Below are positions 1-5,822 of a stretch of 6,815 bases of DNA, piece after piece. The notes under the pieces were generated by a model that ran no database searches, was not told the DNA's origin, and saw only the letters and a program-made list of their open reading frames with translations. The first letter of the stretch is position 1, and every line of letters begins with the position of its first letter. Position numbers and translations under genes: made by a program. Source of the DNA: Bacteroidales bacterium UBA4073 (GTDB taxonomy: Bacteria; Bacteroidota; Bacteroidia; Bacteroidales; Tenuifilaceae); contig DFYV01000158.1 in assembly GCA_002383425.1 (NCBI GenBank), positions 2,274 through 9,088 on the forward strand, given 5' to 3'.

Positions 1-39
1 TGCAAGTTATCATTAAATTCGTGGTCGAACCATAATTCA

Positions 40-867
40 ATGGTTATGAAAACACAAATAGTACTTTTAGGAACACTTTTCTTGTTTTCGGGTTCTTTTT
101 GTGGAACAAACACAGAAAAGGCAAACGGAACTGAAAGAACATCTCCCATTTTTGAGGGAACTGAAAAAGCAGAAATAACTTTAATTTCTGTATTTGACAA
201 CTACCAGGTGAATCCTGAAATGAAAACATGGTGGGGTTTTGGTACCGTAATAAAAACTTCTGAAGAAAACATCCTGTTTGATACAGGAGGGAATTCAGAA
301 ATATTGCTCTTCAACATGCAAAAGATGCATATCGATCCTAAGTCAATTAATAAAGTGGTGATTTCTCATATTCATGGGGACCATATGGGCGGTTTGGAAG
401 GATTTTTAGAAGAGAATAATGAAGTAACCGTATTCATTCCAAGTTCCTTTCCAAACTCGGTTAAAAGCATGATAACCAATAAAGGGGCTAAATATGAAGA
501 GGTTTCGGGTTACAAAAAGGTTGCTGATTTTGTTTATTCTACCGGAGAACTTAGTGGTCCTCCAAATGAGCAATCTTTGATGATCAATTCAAAAAAGGGA
601 TTAATCGTTATAACCGGTTGCGCCCATCCTGGAATTGTAAGGATTGTTAAAAAAGCCAAAGAATTTTCGAAAAAAGACAGCGTGTATTTGGTTTTGGGAG
701 GTTTCCACCATCCTCCAAAATCGATTATTCAAGAATTCAGGGAAATCGGCGTGGAAAAAGTAGCGCCGTCTCATTGTACAGGCGATGCTGTAAGAGATGG
801 ATTCAAAAAAGAATATGGATCAGACTTTATAGAATATGGAGTGGGGAAAATCATTGAGGTGAATTAG
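40..867 (+). CDS. Exported metallo-beta-lactamase-fold hydrolase (COG1237-like)
   Basis: Probable metal-dependent hydrolase of the metallo-beta-lactamase fold. Visible motifs are the strand-end DTGG (81-84), the metal-binding HIHGDH (110-115), GCAHPG (193-198), GGFHH (220-224) and a late SHCTG (244-248). The GC-H-G, GGFH and HCTG combination is typical of COG1237, a family often labelled dihydropterin ribofuranosylaminobenzene-phosphate synthase. That label should not be transferred, because methanopterin synthesis is not expected here and this protein is exported. The N-terminus is a signal peptide: a basic start, hydrophobic residues 7-17, then Cys21. The residue before Cys is Phe, so the lipobox is atypical and anchoring is uncertain. 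ATG at 40 is used; ATG at 46 (MKTQ...) is equally good. A TAAATTCG resembling a -7 box lies at 14-21. The gene looks more AT-rich than its neighbours (one sampled line 38% GC). Fold is sure; substrate is unknown. Confidence 0.9.
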   Translation: MVMKTQIVLLGTLFLFSGSFCGTNTEKANGTERTSPIFEGTEKAEITLISVFDNYQVNPEMKTWWGFGTVIKTSEENILFDTGGNSEILLFNMQKMHIDPKSINKVVISHIHGDHMGGLEGFLEENNEVTVFIPSSFPNSVKSMITNKGAKYEEVSGYKKVADFVYSTGELSGPPNEQSLMINSKKGLIVITGCAHPGIVRIVKKAKEFSKKDSVYLVLGGFHHPPKSIIQEFREIGVEKVAPSHCTGDAVRDGFKKEYGSDFIEYGVGKIIEVN

Positions 868-894
868 TAAACCGATACAACTCGGTAAAACTAA

Positions 895-929
895 AGAATC
901 AAGTTACAAGATTCAAGAATCAGATTTAG
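895..929. repeat. Short degenerate heptamer run (AGAATCA-like, about 5 units)
   Basis: Successive 7-base units read AGAATCA, AGTTACA, AGATTCA, AGAATCA, GATTTAG with no gap. The first and fourth are identical and the second and third differ at one to three positions. It starts 28 bp after the metallohydrolase stop codon. Its sequence differs from the other arrays in the window, but the 7-bp period is the same. Confidence 0.6.
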
Positions 930-957
930 GCGTTTTGAGTTCTTCGAACCTCCGCCG

Positions 958-984
958 TTCGGCTTAGGCTCTGCCTAAGTCGGA
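958..984. repeat. Strong 12-bp hairpin, possible REP-like palindrome
   Basis: The arms at 958-969 and 973-984 pair over 12 bp around a TCT loop, with a perfect core CTTAGGC/GCCTAAG and two G-U pairs further out. It is flanked by two weaker stem-loops: CGAAC/GTTCG (945-949 with 957-961, competing with the outer stem) and TGCAG/CTGCA (993-997 with 1006-1010). There is no T-run after the stem, so it is not a standard intrinsic terminator. A cluster of palindromes outside genes fits a dispersed REP-like element, but copy number elsewhere cannot be seen from this window. Confidence 0.55.
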
Positions 985-1026
985 TGTATAAATGCAGTCT
1001 CCAGCCTGCAATGTGCAAAAAAGCTG

Positions 1027-1079
1027 GTTGTTGGTTAATGGTTGATTGCAATTCGTTGTTCGTTGTTCGTTGTTCGTTG
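1027..1079. repeat. Heptamer array including four perfect TTCGTTG units
   Basis: Three imperfect units (GTTGTTG, GTTAATG, GTTGATT) at 1027-1047 are followed, after four bases, by four perfect tandem copies of TTCGTTG at 1052-1079. The first part uses the same unit type as the longer array starting at 1092. Perfect copies suggest recent slippage or expansion. Confidence 0.85.
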
Positions 1080-1091
1080 TTTGGAAATATA

Positions 1092-1203
1092 GTTGATGGT
1101 TAATGGTTGACGGTTGATGGTTAAAGTTTGACGTTTAACGTTTAACTTTTAACATTTAACGTTTCACGTTTAACTTTTAACGTTTAACCTTTATCCTTTA
1201 TCT
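1092..1203. repeat. Long array of 16 consecutive 7-bp units drifting from GTTGATG to TTTAACG to TTTATCC
   Basis: Read in steps of seven with no indel, 1092-1203 gives 16 units: GTTGATG, GTTAATG, GTTGACG, GTTGATG, GTTAAAG, TTTGACG, TTTAACG, TTTAACT, TTTAACA, TTTAACG, TTTCACG, TTTAACT, TTTAACG, TTTAACC, TTTATCC, TTTATCT. Positions 2 and 3 are always TT and adjacent units mostly differ by one or two bases, so the unit changes gradually along the array. This fits local duplication with point change. There is no spacer structure, so it is not CRISPR. It ends 135 bp before the oxidoreductase start; a regulatory role is possible but not shown. Confidence 0.9.
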
Positions 1204-1231
1204 TATCTTAGCACCTCAAAAAAAATTAATC

Positions 1232-1250
1232 GAGACACATGCCCTGTCTC
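1232..1250 (+). promoter_or_regulatory. Small stem-loop in the leader of the oxidoreductase gene
   Basis: GAGACA (1232-1237) and TGTCTC (1245-1250) form a perfect 6-bp stem with a 7-nt loop, preceded by an A-rich tract. It lies about 90 nt upstream of the start codon. No T-run follows, and the region does not match any riboswitch I can recognise, including the molybdenum/tungsten cofactor motif. Function is unknown and the fold could be chance. Confidence 0.3.
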
Positions 1251-1326
1251 CACAATACTATTTAATGGAAACCCCAATATGCAAACGATTTCATATTGAT
1301 AGATGTCATTTTTTATTGGTAATTTT

Positions 1327-1331
1327 AGGGG
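1327..1331 (+). promoter_or_regulatory. Shine-Dalgarno-like AGGGG that supports the start at 1339
   Basis: AGGGG ends 7 nt before ATG 1339, a good spacing. The longer reading from ATG 1303 adds 12 mostly hydrophobic residues and has no such site. Bacteroidota often initiate without a Shine-Dalgarno sequence, so this supports but does not prove the later start. Confidence 0.45.
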
Positions 1332-1338
1332 TATTTTT

Positions 1339-3546
1339 ATGGCAATGAATACTAATTTGAAACCGGATAATTTAACCAAAAGCGTAAGCACTATGGACGT
1401 AAAGGAAATGACAAAGCAGCATAAGATGCTGGCCCAATGGAAGTACGAGTGGAAGCCTCTTTACCGTGGTTACACCGATAAAACATTGTATATAAACGTT
1501 AGTAGTAACGAGATTAAAGAGAAAACAGTGCCCCCAATAATGAAAGAAAAGTTCATTGGCGGAAAAGGCTACGATCTTCGCCTATTGTGGGATGCCACCA
1601 AGCCCGATACCCGGTGGAACGATCCTGAAAACGAAATCGTTATTTCATCGGGTCCCATTGGGGGTATTACCCAGTATTCTGGAACAGGTAAGTCAATTGT
1701 TTGCACCATATCACCTCAAACCGACATTGTAATTGACTCCAACGTTGGGGGTTTCTTTGGTCCATTTCTTAAATTCTCGGGTTTTGATGCCATCGAAATT
1801 CAGGGTAAGGCAAAAAATGATGTCATAATTTATATTGATGGGGTTGAACATAAGGTTGAAATTTTTGAAGCGCCTGCCGAACCTATCGATAGCCATCTTT
1901 TGGGTGAAGTTTTGAGTGATATGTTTGCCAACGATGAGGCCGATAAAAAGAATATCGGTATTGTATCGACTGGTGTTGCTGCCGATCACAGCCTGATAGG
2001 CATGCTTAACTTTACTTTCTACGATCCCAAACGTAAGTGTATCAGGCTGAAACAAGCCGGACGCGGAGGAACAGGTACGGTTTTCCGAAATAAGAAGCTT
2101 AAGGCAATTGTATGTAAAATCCCAGGTGTTAAGGGTAACCTGAACAACGTGTTTGACCTTAACGCAATTACCGAACGTGGTCAGAGGTTTAATCGGGAAA
2201 TGCGCGAGCTTGACGATAAACAGAATCAGATGCGCAAAAAGGGTACCGCACACCTCGTTGAAATCATGAATGATTACGACCTATTACCAACTCATAATTT
2301 TCAGTACGGCGCGCACAAGGATGCCTACAAAATTCACTCCGACGTATGGAAAAGCTATTTCACCCAAGGAATTCCTGATGGTTGCTGGATTGGCTGTAAC
2401 ATGAGTTGCTCTAAGGGGGTGGATATGTTCGAATTAAAAACCGGTCCATACAAAGGGCAAAAGGTTATTGTTGATGGCCCGGAATACGAAACTGCTGCCG
2501 GTTTGGGTTCAAACTGCGGAATATTTGACCCTGAGTATGTAATTGAAACCAACTTCTACTGCGATACATACGGTATTTGTACAATTACCTGGGGTACCAC
2601 TGTGGCATTTATTATGGAGTGTTACGAGCGAGGCATTCTTAATAAGGAGCGCACCGGTGGGCTTGAGCTTAATTTCGGAAATAAGGATGCTGCTCTCGAG
2701 TTAATCCATCAGTTAGCCCGTGGCGAAGGGTTTGGGAAACTGGCCGGAATGGGAGTTAAAAAATTGAAGGAGTACTTTGTTAAGGAATTCGGTGCCGACG
2801 AAAATTTCCTGAACGACATTGGAATGGTCAACAAGGGACTGGAATACAGCCAGTACGTATCAAAGGAATCGCTGGCCCAGCAGGGAGGTTATGCCATGAC
2901 CAACAAGGGACCACAGCACGATGAGGCCTGGCTCATTTTTATGGATATGGTAAACAACCAAATACCAACCTTCGAAGATAAAGCCGAAGCCCTGCACTAC
3001 TTCCCCATGTTCCGTACTTGGTTTGGTCTGCAAGGGCTATGCAAGTTACCGTGGAACGACGTAGAACCCGAAAACAATGCCGAAACCGATGAACCAGCCA
3101 AGGTGCCCGAGCATGTTGACAACTACGTTACCATTTATAAAGCCGTAACAGGAAACAATATCGATAAGCATGAGCTTATCCGCCAAAGCGAACGCGTTTA
3201 CAACTTCCAGCGTATATTTAATATCCGTCGCGGTTACGGTACCCGCAAGTACGATGCACAACCTTACCGTGCTGCTGGCCCAGTTACTCAGGAAGAATAC
3301 CTTAGCCGCGAGGAGCGATACGATAAACAGCTTAAGGAGTTAGTGGGTGTCGATCCAACCACCATGACCCTTGATGAAAAAATGGCTGCCCTACGAAAGT
3401 ACCGTGAAAACCGTTACGAGCAATTGCTCGATGCTGTTTACCAGCGCCGCGGATGGAACAGGAATGGTATCCCCACCATTGAGCACCTCAAAAAAATTGG
3501 CATGGATTTGCCTGAGCTTATCGAGGTTGTAAAACCTCTACAGTAG
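1339..3546 (+). CDS. Aldehyde:ferredoxin oxidoreductase family protein (tungsten/molybdenum-pterin), long form
   Basis: Homologue of tungsten-bispterin aldehyde:ferredoxin oxidoreductases, which oxidise aldehydes to acids, or run in reverse, with ferredoxin as electron partner in the cytoplasm. Residues are numbered from ATG 1303; subtract 12 for the preferred start at 1339. The N-terminal domain has FIGGKGY (84-90), followed by the SGPIGG and GGFFGPFLKFSGFDAIEIQGKA stretches. AGRGGTGTV and RNKKLKAI (252-269) lead into the C-terminal region. The 4Fe-4S ligands are likely Cys361, Cys365, Cys369 and Cys580. GPEYET is at 392-397, and RRGWNRNGIPT near the C-terminus is typical. At 735 aa it is longer than the roughly 605-aa Pyrococcus enzyme, with an N-terminal extension and extra sequence after Cys580. 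There is no adjacent electron-transfer subunit or pterin gene. Family is sure. Aldehyde, BamB-like or other substrate is undecided. Confidence 0.94.
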   Translation: MAMNTNLKPDNLTKSVSTMDVKEMTKQHKMLAQWKYEWKPLYRGYTDKTLYINVSSNEIKEKTVPPIMKEKFIGGKGYDLRLLWDATKPDTRWNDPENEIVISSGPIGGITQYSGTGKSIVCTISPQTDIVIDSNVGGFFGPFLKFSGFDAIEIQGKAKNDVIIYIDGVEHKVEIFEAPAEPIDSHLLGEVLSDMFANDEADKKNIGIVSTGVAADHSLIGMLNFTFYDPKRKCIRLKQAGRGGTGTVFRNKKLKAIVCKIPGVKGNLNNVFDLNAITERGQRFNREMRELDDKQNQMRKKGTAHLVEIMNDYDLLPTHNFQYGAHKDAYKIHSDVWKSYFTQGIPDGCWIGCNMSCSKGVDMFELKTGPYKGQKVIVDGPEYETAAGLGSNCGIFDPEYVIETNFYCDTYGICTITWGTTVAFIMECYERGILNKERTGGLELNFGNKDAALELIHQLARGEGFGKLAGMGVKKLKEYFVKEFGADENFLNDIGMVNKGLEYSQYVSKESLAQQGGYAMTNKGPQHDEAWLIFMDMVNNQIPTFEDKAEALHYFPMFRTWFGLQGLCKLPWNDVEPENNAETDEPAKVPEHVDNYVTIYKAVTGNNIDKHELIRQSERVYNFQRIFNIRRGYGTRKYDAQPYRAAGPVTQEEYLSREERYDKQLKELVGVDPTTMTLDEKMAALRKYRENRYEQLLDAVYQRRGWNRNGIPTIEHLKKIGMDLPELIEVVKPLQ

Positions 3547-3565
3547 TTCTTAACTAACCTAAATG

Positions 3566-3601
3566 AATCCCCCGGTTAATCCCAGAATCGGGGGATTTTT
3601 C
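3566..3601 (+). terminator. Intrinsic terminator of the oxidoreductase gene
   Basis: AATCCCCCG (3566-3574) pairs perfectly with CGGGGGATT (3589-3597), enclosing a 14-nt loop, and T's run to 3600. It begins 20 nt after the stop codon. On the other strand no T-run follows the stem, so it serves mainly the plus-strand gene and not the convergent rfbB. Confidence 0.88.
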
Positions 3602-3644
3602 TGTTCAGATAACGGCTGGTAATCACGAAATCCCCAAAGTGCAA

Positions 3645-3664
3645 TATAGGCGCTTCGCTCTATA
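3645..3664. repeat. Short hairpin between the convergent genes
   Basis: TATAG (3645-3649) pairs with CTATA (3660-3664), and GCG (3650-3652) pairs with CGC (3656-3658), giving 8 bp with one bulged T and a CTT loop. No T-run follows. It shares the 9-mer GCTTCGCTC with the core of the mobile-element-like repeat at the right end of the window, which may be coincidence. Confidence 0.4.
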
Positions 3665-3665
3665 A

Positions 3666-3741
3666 AAGTTAGAAGTTAGAGTTTAGAATGTTTAGTATTT
3701 CTTGTAAAACTATCTGCCTTCTACCTTCTAATTTCATTTTG
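3666..3741. repeat. Two oppositely oriented heptamer blocks forming an imperfect inverted repeat
   Basis: AAGTTAG, AAGTTAG, AGTTTAG occupy 3666-3686. CTGCCTT, CTACCTT, CTAATTT, CATTTTG occupy 3714-3741. The second block is close to the reverse complement of the first: 3666-3686 against 3714-3734 pairs at 18 of 21 positions, counting three G-U pairs, with a 27-nt loop. It lies between the ends of two convergent genes. Both the 7-bp period and the inversion are directly visible; a role is not. Confidence 0.65.
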
Positions 3742-3807
3742 CATTACGTCATTGCCCCTAATATTCCTCTACCTTCCTCCATTTCAACACTTTCAGCTAT
3801 CATCCTC

Positions 3808-4884
3808 CTACACATTTCTCTGCTCCAATCTTCCACCGTATTGTTGCTCGTAATATTTGAGGTATTCGCCGCTTACAACTGCATTCAGCCATTGCTCGTT
3901 TGAAAGGTACCAGTCAACGGTTTTTTCTATTCCCTTCTCAAATGTCAAAGAAGGTTTCCAACCCAGCTCATGCTGAATTTTACTGGAGTCGATGGCATAC
4001 CGAAGATCATGCCCAGCCCTATCCTTTACAAAGGTTATAAGTTTTTCCGATTCACCCTGGCTCCTACCCAACCGCCTATCCATTACCCGGCACAAAAGCC
4101 TTATGAGGTCGATATTTTTCCACTCATTATTGCCTCCGATGTTGTAGGTGGTTCCCGGCTTGGCTTTATGGAAAATTAGGTCGATTGCAGCGGCGTGATC
4201 CTCCACGTAAAGCCAATCGCGGATATTTTCGCCTTTTCCATAAATAGGTATGGGTTTACTGTTCTTGATGTTGTGAATTGAAAGCGGGATAAGTTTTTCA
4301 GGGAATTGGTTGGGCCCATAGTTGTTGGAACAGTTCGATATTACGGTTGGCAGGTTGTAGGTATGGTGGTATGCCCTAACCAGGTGATCGGACGAGGCTT
4401 TTGATGCAGAGTATGGGCTTCGGGGATCATAAGCAGTTTTTTCGGTAAATAAACCATCAGCACTTAAGCTGCCATAAACCTCATCGGTCGATATGTGGTA
4501 GAAAAGCTTGCCATCGAAGTTACCATCCCAAAACCTACGGGTTGCATTTAGCAAAATGGTTGTTCCAACTATGTTTGTATGAATAAAAGCCATTGGATCG
4601 GTAATCGATCGATCTACATGCGATTCGGCAGCCAGGTGAATAACACCATCAATGGCAAACTGGGTGAATACCCTTTCCACATCAGCCTCGTTTGCAATAT
4701 CACCCTTTACAAAACGGTAGTTGGGGTTATTCTCAATGTCGGTTAGGTTTTGCAGGTTTCCTGCATAGGTGAGCTTATCAAAGTTGATAATCAGGTAATT
4801 GGGGTAGGCCTTCACAAACCGACGAACCACATGTGAGCCAATAAAACCAGCCCCTCCGGTGATAAGAATTGTTCTACGTAGCAT
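3808..4884 (-). CDS. rfbB: dTDP-glucose 4,6-dehydratase
   Basis: Converts dTDP-D-glucose to dTDP-4-keto-6-deoxy-D-glucose, the second step toward dTDP-L-rhamnose and other deoxysugars of surface polysaccharides; cytoplasmic. It is an extended short-chain dehydrogenase. The NAD-binding TGGAGFIG is at 9-16, the catalytic TDE triad at 133-135, and YxxxK at Tyr158/Lys162 (YSASK). SNNYGPNQFPEKLIP (around 186-200) and GENIRDWLYVEDH (218-230) are hallmark substrate-site stretches. At 358 aa it is full length with no missing key residue. Start ATG 4882-4884 places the glycine motif at the expected distance. AAAGG abuts the ATG, too close to act as a normal ribosome site. No rfbA, rfbC or rfbD is adjacent, although these usually cluster. 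It is transcribed divergently from tRNA-Lys and convergently to the oxidoreductase. I saw no clean promoter or terminator for it. Confidence 0.97.
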   Translation of the reverse strand: MLRRTILITGGAGFIGSHVVRRFVKAYPNYLIINFDKLTYAGNLQNLTDIENNPNYRFVKGDIANEADVERVFTQFAIDGVIHLAAESHVDRSITDPMAFIHTNIVGTTILLNATRRFWDGNFDGKLFYHISTDEVYGSLSADGLFTEKTAYDPRSPYSASKASSDHLVRAYHHTYNLPTVISNCSNNYGPNQFPEKLIPLSIHNIKNSKPIPIYGKGENIRDWLYVEDHAAAIDLIFHKAKPGTTYNIGGNNEWKNIDLIRLLCRVMDRRLGRSQGESEKLITFVKDRAGHDLRYAIDSSKIQHELGWKPSLTFEKGIEKTVDWYLSNEQWLNAVVSGEYLKYYEQQYGGRLEQRNV

Positions 4885-4951
4885 CCTTTAAACTTGTGTA
4901 ATGAGTTTGTACTAAAAATTTCTGTAAAGAAAACAAATTTTATAGGCATAT

Positions 4952-4983
4952 TTTGTATTGGGTTAAAAAAGATACTAAATTTG
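4952..4983 (+). promoter_or_regulatory. Bacteroidota-type promoter of tRNA-Lys
   Basis: TTTG (4952-4955), a 20-bp spacer, then TAAATTTG (4976-4983) matches the Bacteroidota primary sigma consensus (-33 TTG or TTTG, -7 TAnnTTTG) completely. Transcription would start around 4989-4991, about 10 nt before the mature tRNA. This is one of the best clues to the host group. Confidence 0.85.
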
Positions 4984-4999
4984 CAGCCACAAAATTTTA

Positions 5000-5075
5000 C
5001 GGTTCGTAGCTCAGCTGGTAGAGCACGTGACTCTTAATCATGGGGTCGTGGGTTCGAGCCCCACCGAACCGACCA
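5000..5075 (+). tRNA. tRNA-Lys (anticodon CTT)
   Basis: A complete cloverleaf can be drawn. Acceptor stem CGGTTCG (5000-5006) pairs with CGAACCG (5065-5071). D stem GCTC (5009-5012) pairs with GAGC (5021-5024). Anticodon stem CGTGA (5026-5030) pairs with TCATG (5038-5042) with one G-U. T stem GTGGG (5048-5052) pairs with CCCAC (5060-5064), with loop TTCGAGC. The anticodon loop CTCTTAA (5031-5037) has CTT at 5033-5035, which reads the lysine codon AAG. Discriminator A5072 is followed by an encoded CCA. The variable loop is short, 5 nt. It sits between its own promoter and terminator, so it is a single-gene unit. Confidence 0.98.
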
Positions 5076-5106
5076 AAAGTCACCTGCAGGGTGGCTTTTT
5101 TTATTT
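5076..5106 (+). terminator. Intrinsic terminator of tRNA-Lys
   Basis: AAAGTCACC (5076-5084) pairs with GGTGGCTTT (5090-5098) over 9 bp with one G-U, a 5-nt TGCAG loop, and a T-rich tail. It starts directly after the encoded CCA, so the stem could also help define the 3' end for processing. Confidence 0.85.
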
Positions 5107-5108
5107 TC

Positions 5109-5139
5109 TTTCGGCATATAAAAAATTTCACTAAATTTG
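5109..5139 (+). promoter_or_regulatory. Probable promoter of the DUF2461-rlpA unit
   Basis: TAAATTTG at 5132-5139 is identical to the -7 box of the tRNA promoter. A weak -33 element (TTTC, 5109-5112) lies 19 bp upstream. The leader before ATG 5157 would be only about 10 nt, which fits initiation without a Shine-Dalgarno sequence. The tRNA terminator just upstream makes a separate promoter necessary. Confidence 0.65.
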
Positions 5140-5156
5140 TTTAAAACATTATATTG

Positions 5157-5819
5157 ATGTCAGGATTAGGAAGTGACACCATAGGATTTCTTGCAGACCT
5201 CTCAAATAATAATAATCGCGAGTGGTTCCTGGAGAACCGCAATCGCTATGAACAGGCTCAAAACGATTTTCAGCAGCTTGTTTTTTCCCTGATTGTCGGT
5301 ATATCACATTTCGATAAAACAATTGGTTCAATTGAACCTCGCGATTGCATTTTTCGCATTTACCGCGATGTGAGGTTTTCACCAAATAAGAATCCATACA
5401 AGGAAAATTTTGGGGCTTTTATTGCACCTGGAGGTAAAAAGGGTAATAGCTGTGGGTATTACATCCATATTCAACCGGGAAGTTCCTTTGCATCGGGCGG
5501 GCTTTACATGGCACCCTCGGCAGTTATGAAAGAGGTGCGTACAGCCATGGTTGATAATCGCAAGGAATTCCTGTCTATCGTTAATCATCCTACATTTAAA
5601 TCAACATTTACATGGGAAGGGGCTGAGCAGGTTAAACGTACTCCGGCGGGTTTTAAGTTTGACATGGAGTTAGACTTTTTTTTGAGGCTCAAACATATTA
5701 CCCCGTCGTGCTATTTTAACGATAGTACCCTAACGCATGCCGATTTTGACCAAAAAGCAATTGAAGTGTTCCACACCCTAAACCCGTTGATTGAGTTTTT
5801 AAATCAAGCTATACCATAA
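5157..5819 (+). CDS. DUF2461 family protein (TIGR02453-like)
   Basis: Conserved protein of unknown function, 220 aa, the usual length for DUF2461. Recognisable stretches, numbered from ATG 5157, are NNNREWFLENRNRYE near residues 18-32, FRIYRDVRFSPNKNPYKENFGAF around 66-88, and GYYIHIQPGSSFASGGLYM around 100-118. These are the signature segments of the family. There is no signal peptide or membrane segment, so it is probably cytoplasmic. ATG 5157 is chosen; the in-frame TTG at 5154 just before it is not a convincing start. The stop is 3 nt before the rlpA start, so the two are probably co-transcribed. A link to cell-wall work is only a neighbourhood inference; no catalytic function should be assigned. 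Confidence 0.92.
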   Translation: MSGLGSDTIGFLADLSNNNNREWFLENRNRYEQAQNDFQQLVFSLIVGISHFDKTIGSIEPRDCIFRIYRDVRFSPNKNPYKENFGAFIAPGGKKGNSCGYYIHIQPGSSFASGGLYMAPSAVMKEVRTAMVDNRKEFLSIVNHPTFKSTFTWEGAEQVKRTPAGFKFDMELDFFLRLKHITPSCYFNDSTLTHADFDQKAIEVFHTLNPLIEFLNQAIP

Positions 5820-5822
5820 ACC

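Larger units (their letters stand above)
868..1338. other. Gene-free intergenic stretch rich in repeats
   Basis: No credible gene was found on either strand. From left to right it holds a weak 5-bp stem-loop (871-886), a short heptamer run (895-929), a strong hairpin (958-984), further heptamer arrays (1027-1203), and a leader with a 6-bp hairpin (1232-1250) before the oxidoreductase gene. Much of 1027-1203 is strand-biased, dominated by T and G in its first half. No clean Bacteroidota promoter (TTTG, about 19-21 bp, TAnnTTTG) for the downstream gene was found. Confidence 0.7.

Noticed and set aside
871..886. Terminator for the metallohydrolase gene (ACCGA/TCGGT)
   Set aside because: It has only 5 bp and is followed by A's, not T's.
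1027..1203. CRISPR array
   Set aside because: Units are 7 bp in direct tandem, with no unique spacers, and no cas gene is in the window.
1210..1224. A 15-base match (AGCACCTC plus seven A) to 3482-3496 near the end of the oxidoreductase gene
   Set aside because: Nearly half of it is an A-run and the flanks do not match, so it is most likely coincidence and not a duplicated fragment.
1303..1338. Twelve-residue N-terminal extension of the oxidoreductase from ATG 1303
   Set aside because: No ribosome site precedes it, the added residues are unlike the rest of the N-terminus, and ATG 1339 has a well-spaced AGGGG. The longer start is still possible.
1204..1338. Molybdenum/tungsten cofactor riboswitch ahead of the oxidoreductase
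   Set aside because: Only a 6-bp hairpin is visible; the multi-helix layout of the Moco RNA motif could not be drawn.
1711..2253. A 180-codon open frame on the minus strand inside the oxidoreductase gene
   Set aside because: It lies wholly within a strongly conserved gene on the other strand and its translation shows no recognisable domain; it is a shadow frame.
3688..3903. A 71-codon plus-strand frame overlapping the end of rfbB
   Set aside because: It overlaps the conserved rfbB C-terminus and heptamer repeats, with no start signal or recognisable product.
5000..5075. tRNA-Lys used as an integration site for a mobile island
   Set aside because: No integrase and no repeated tRNA 3' end are present nearby; ordinary genes follow.
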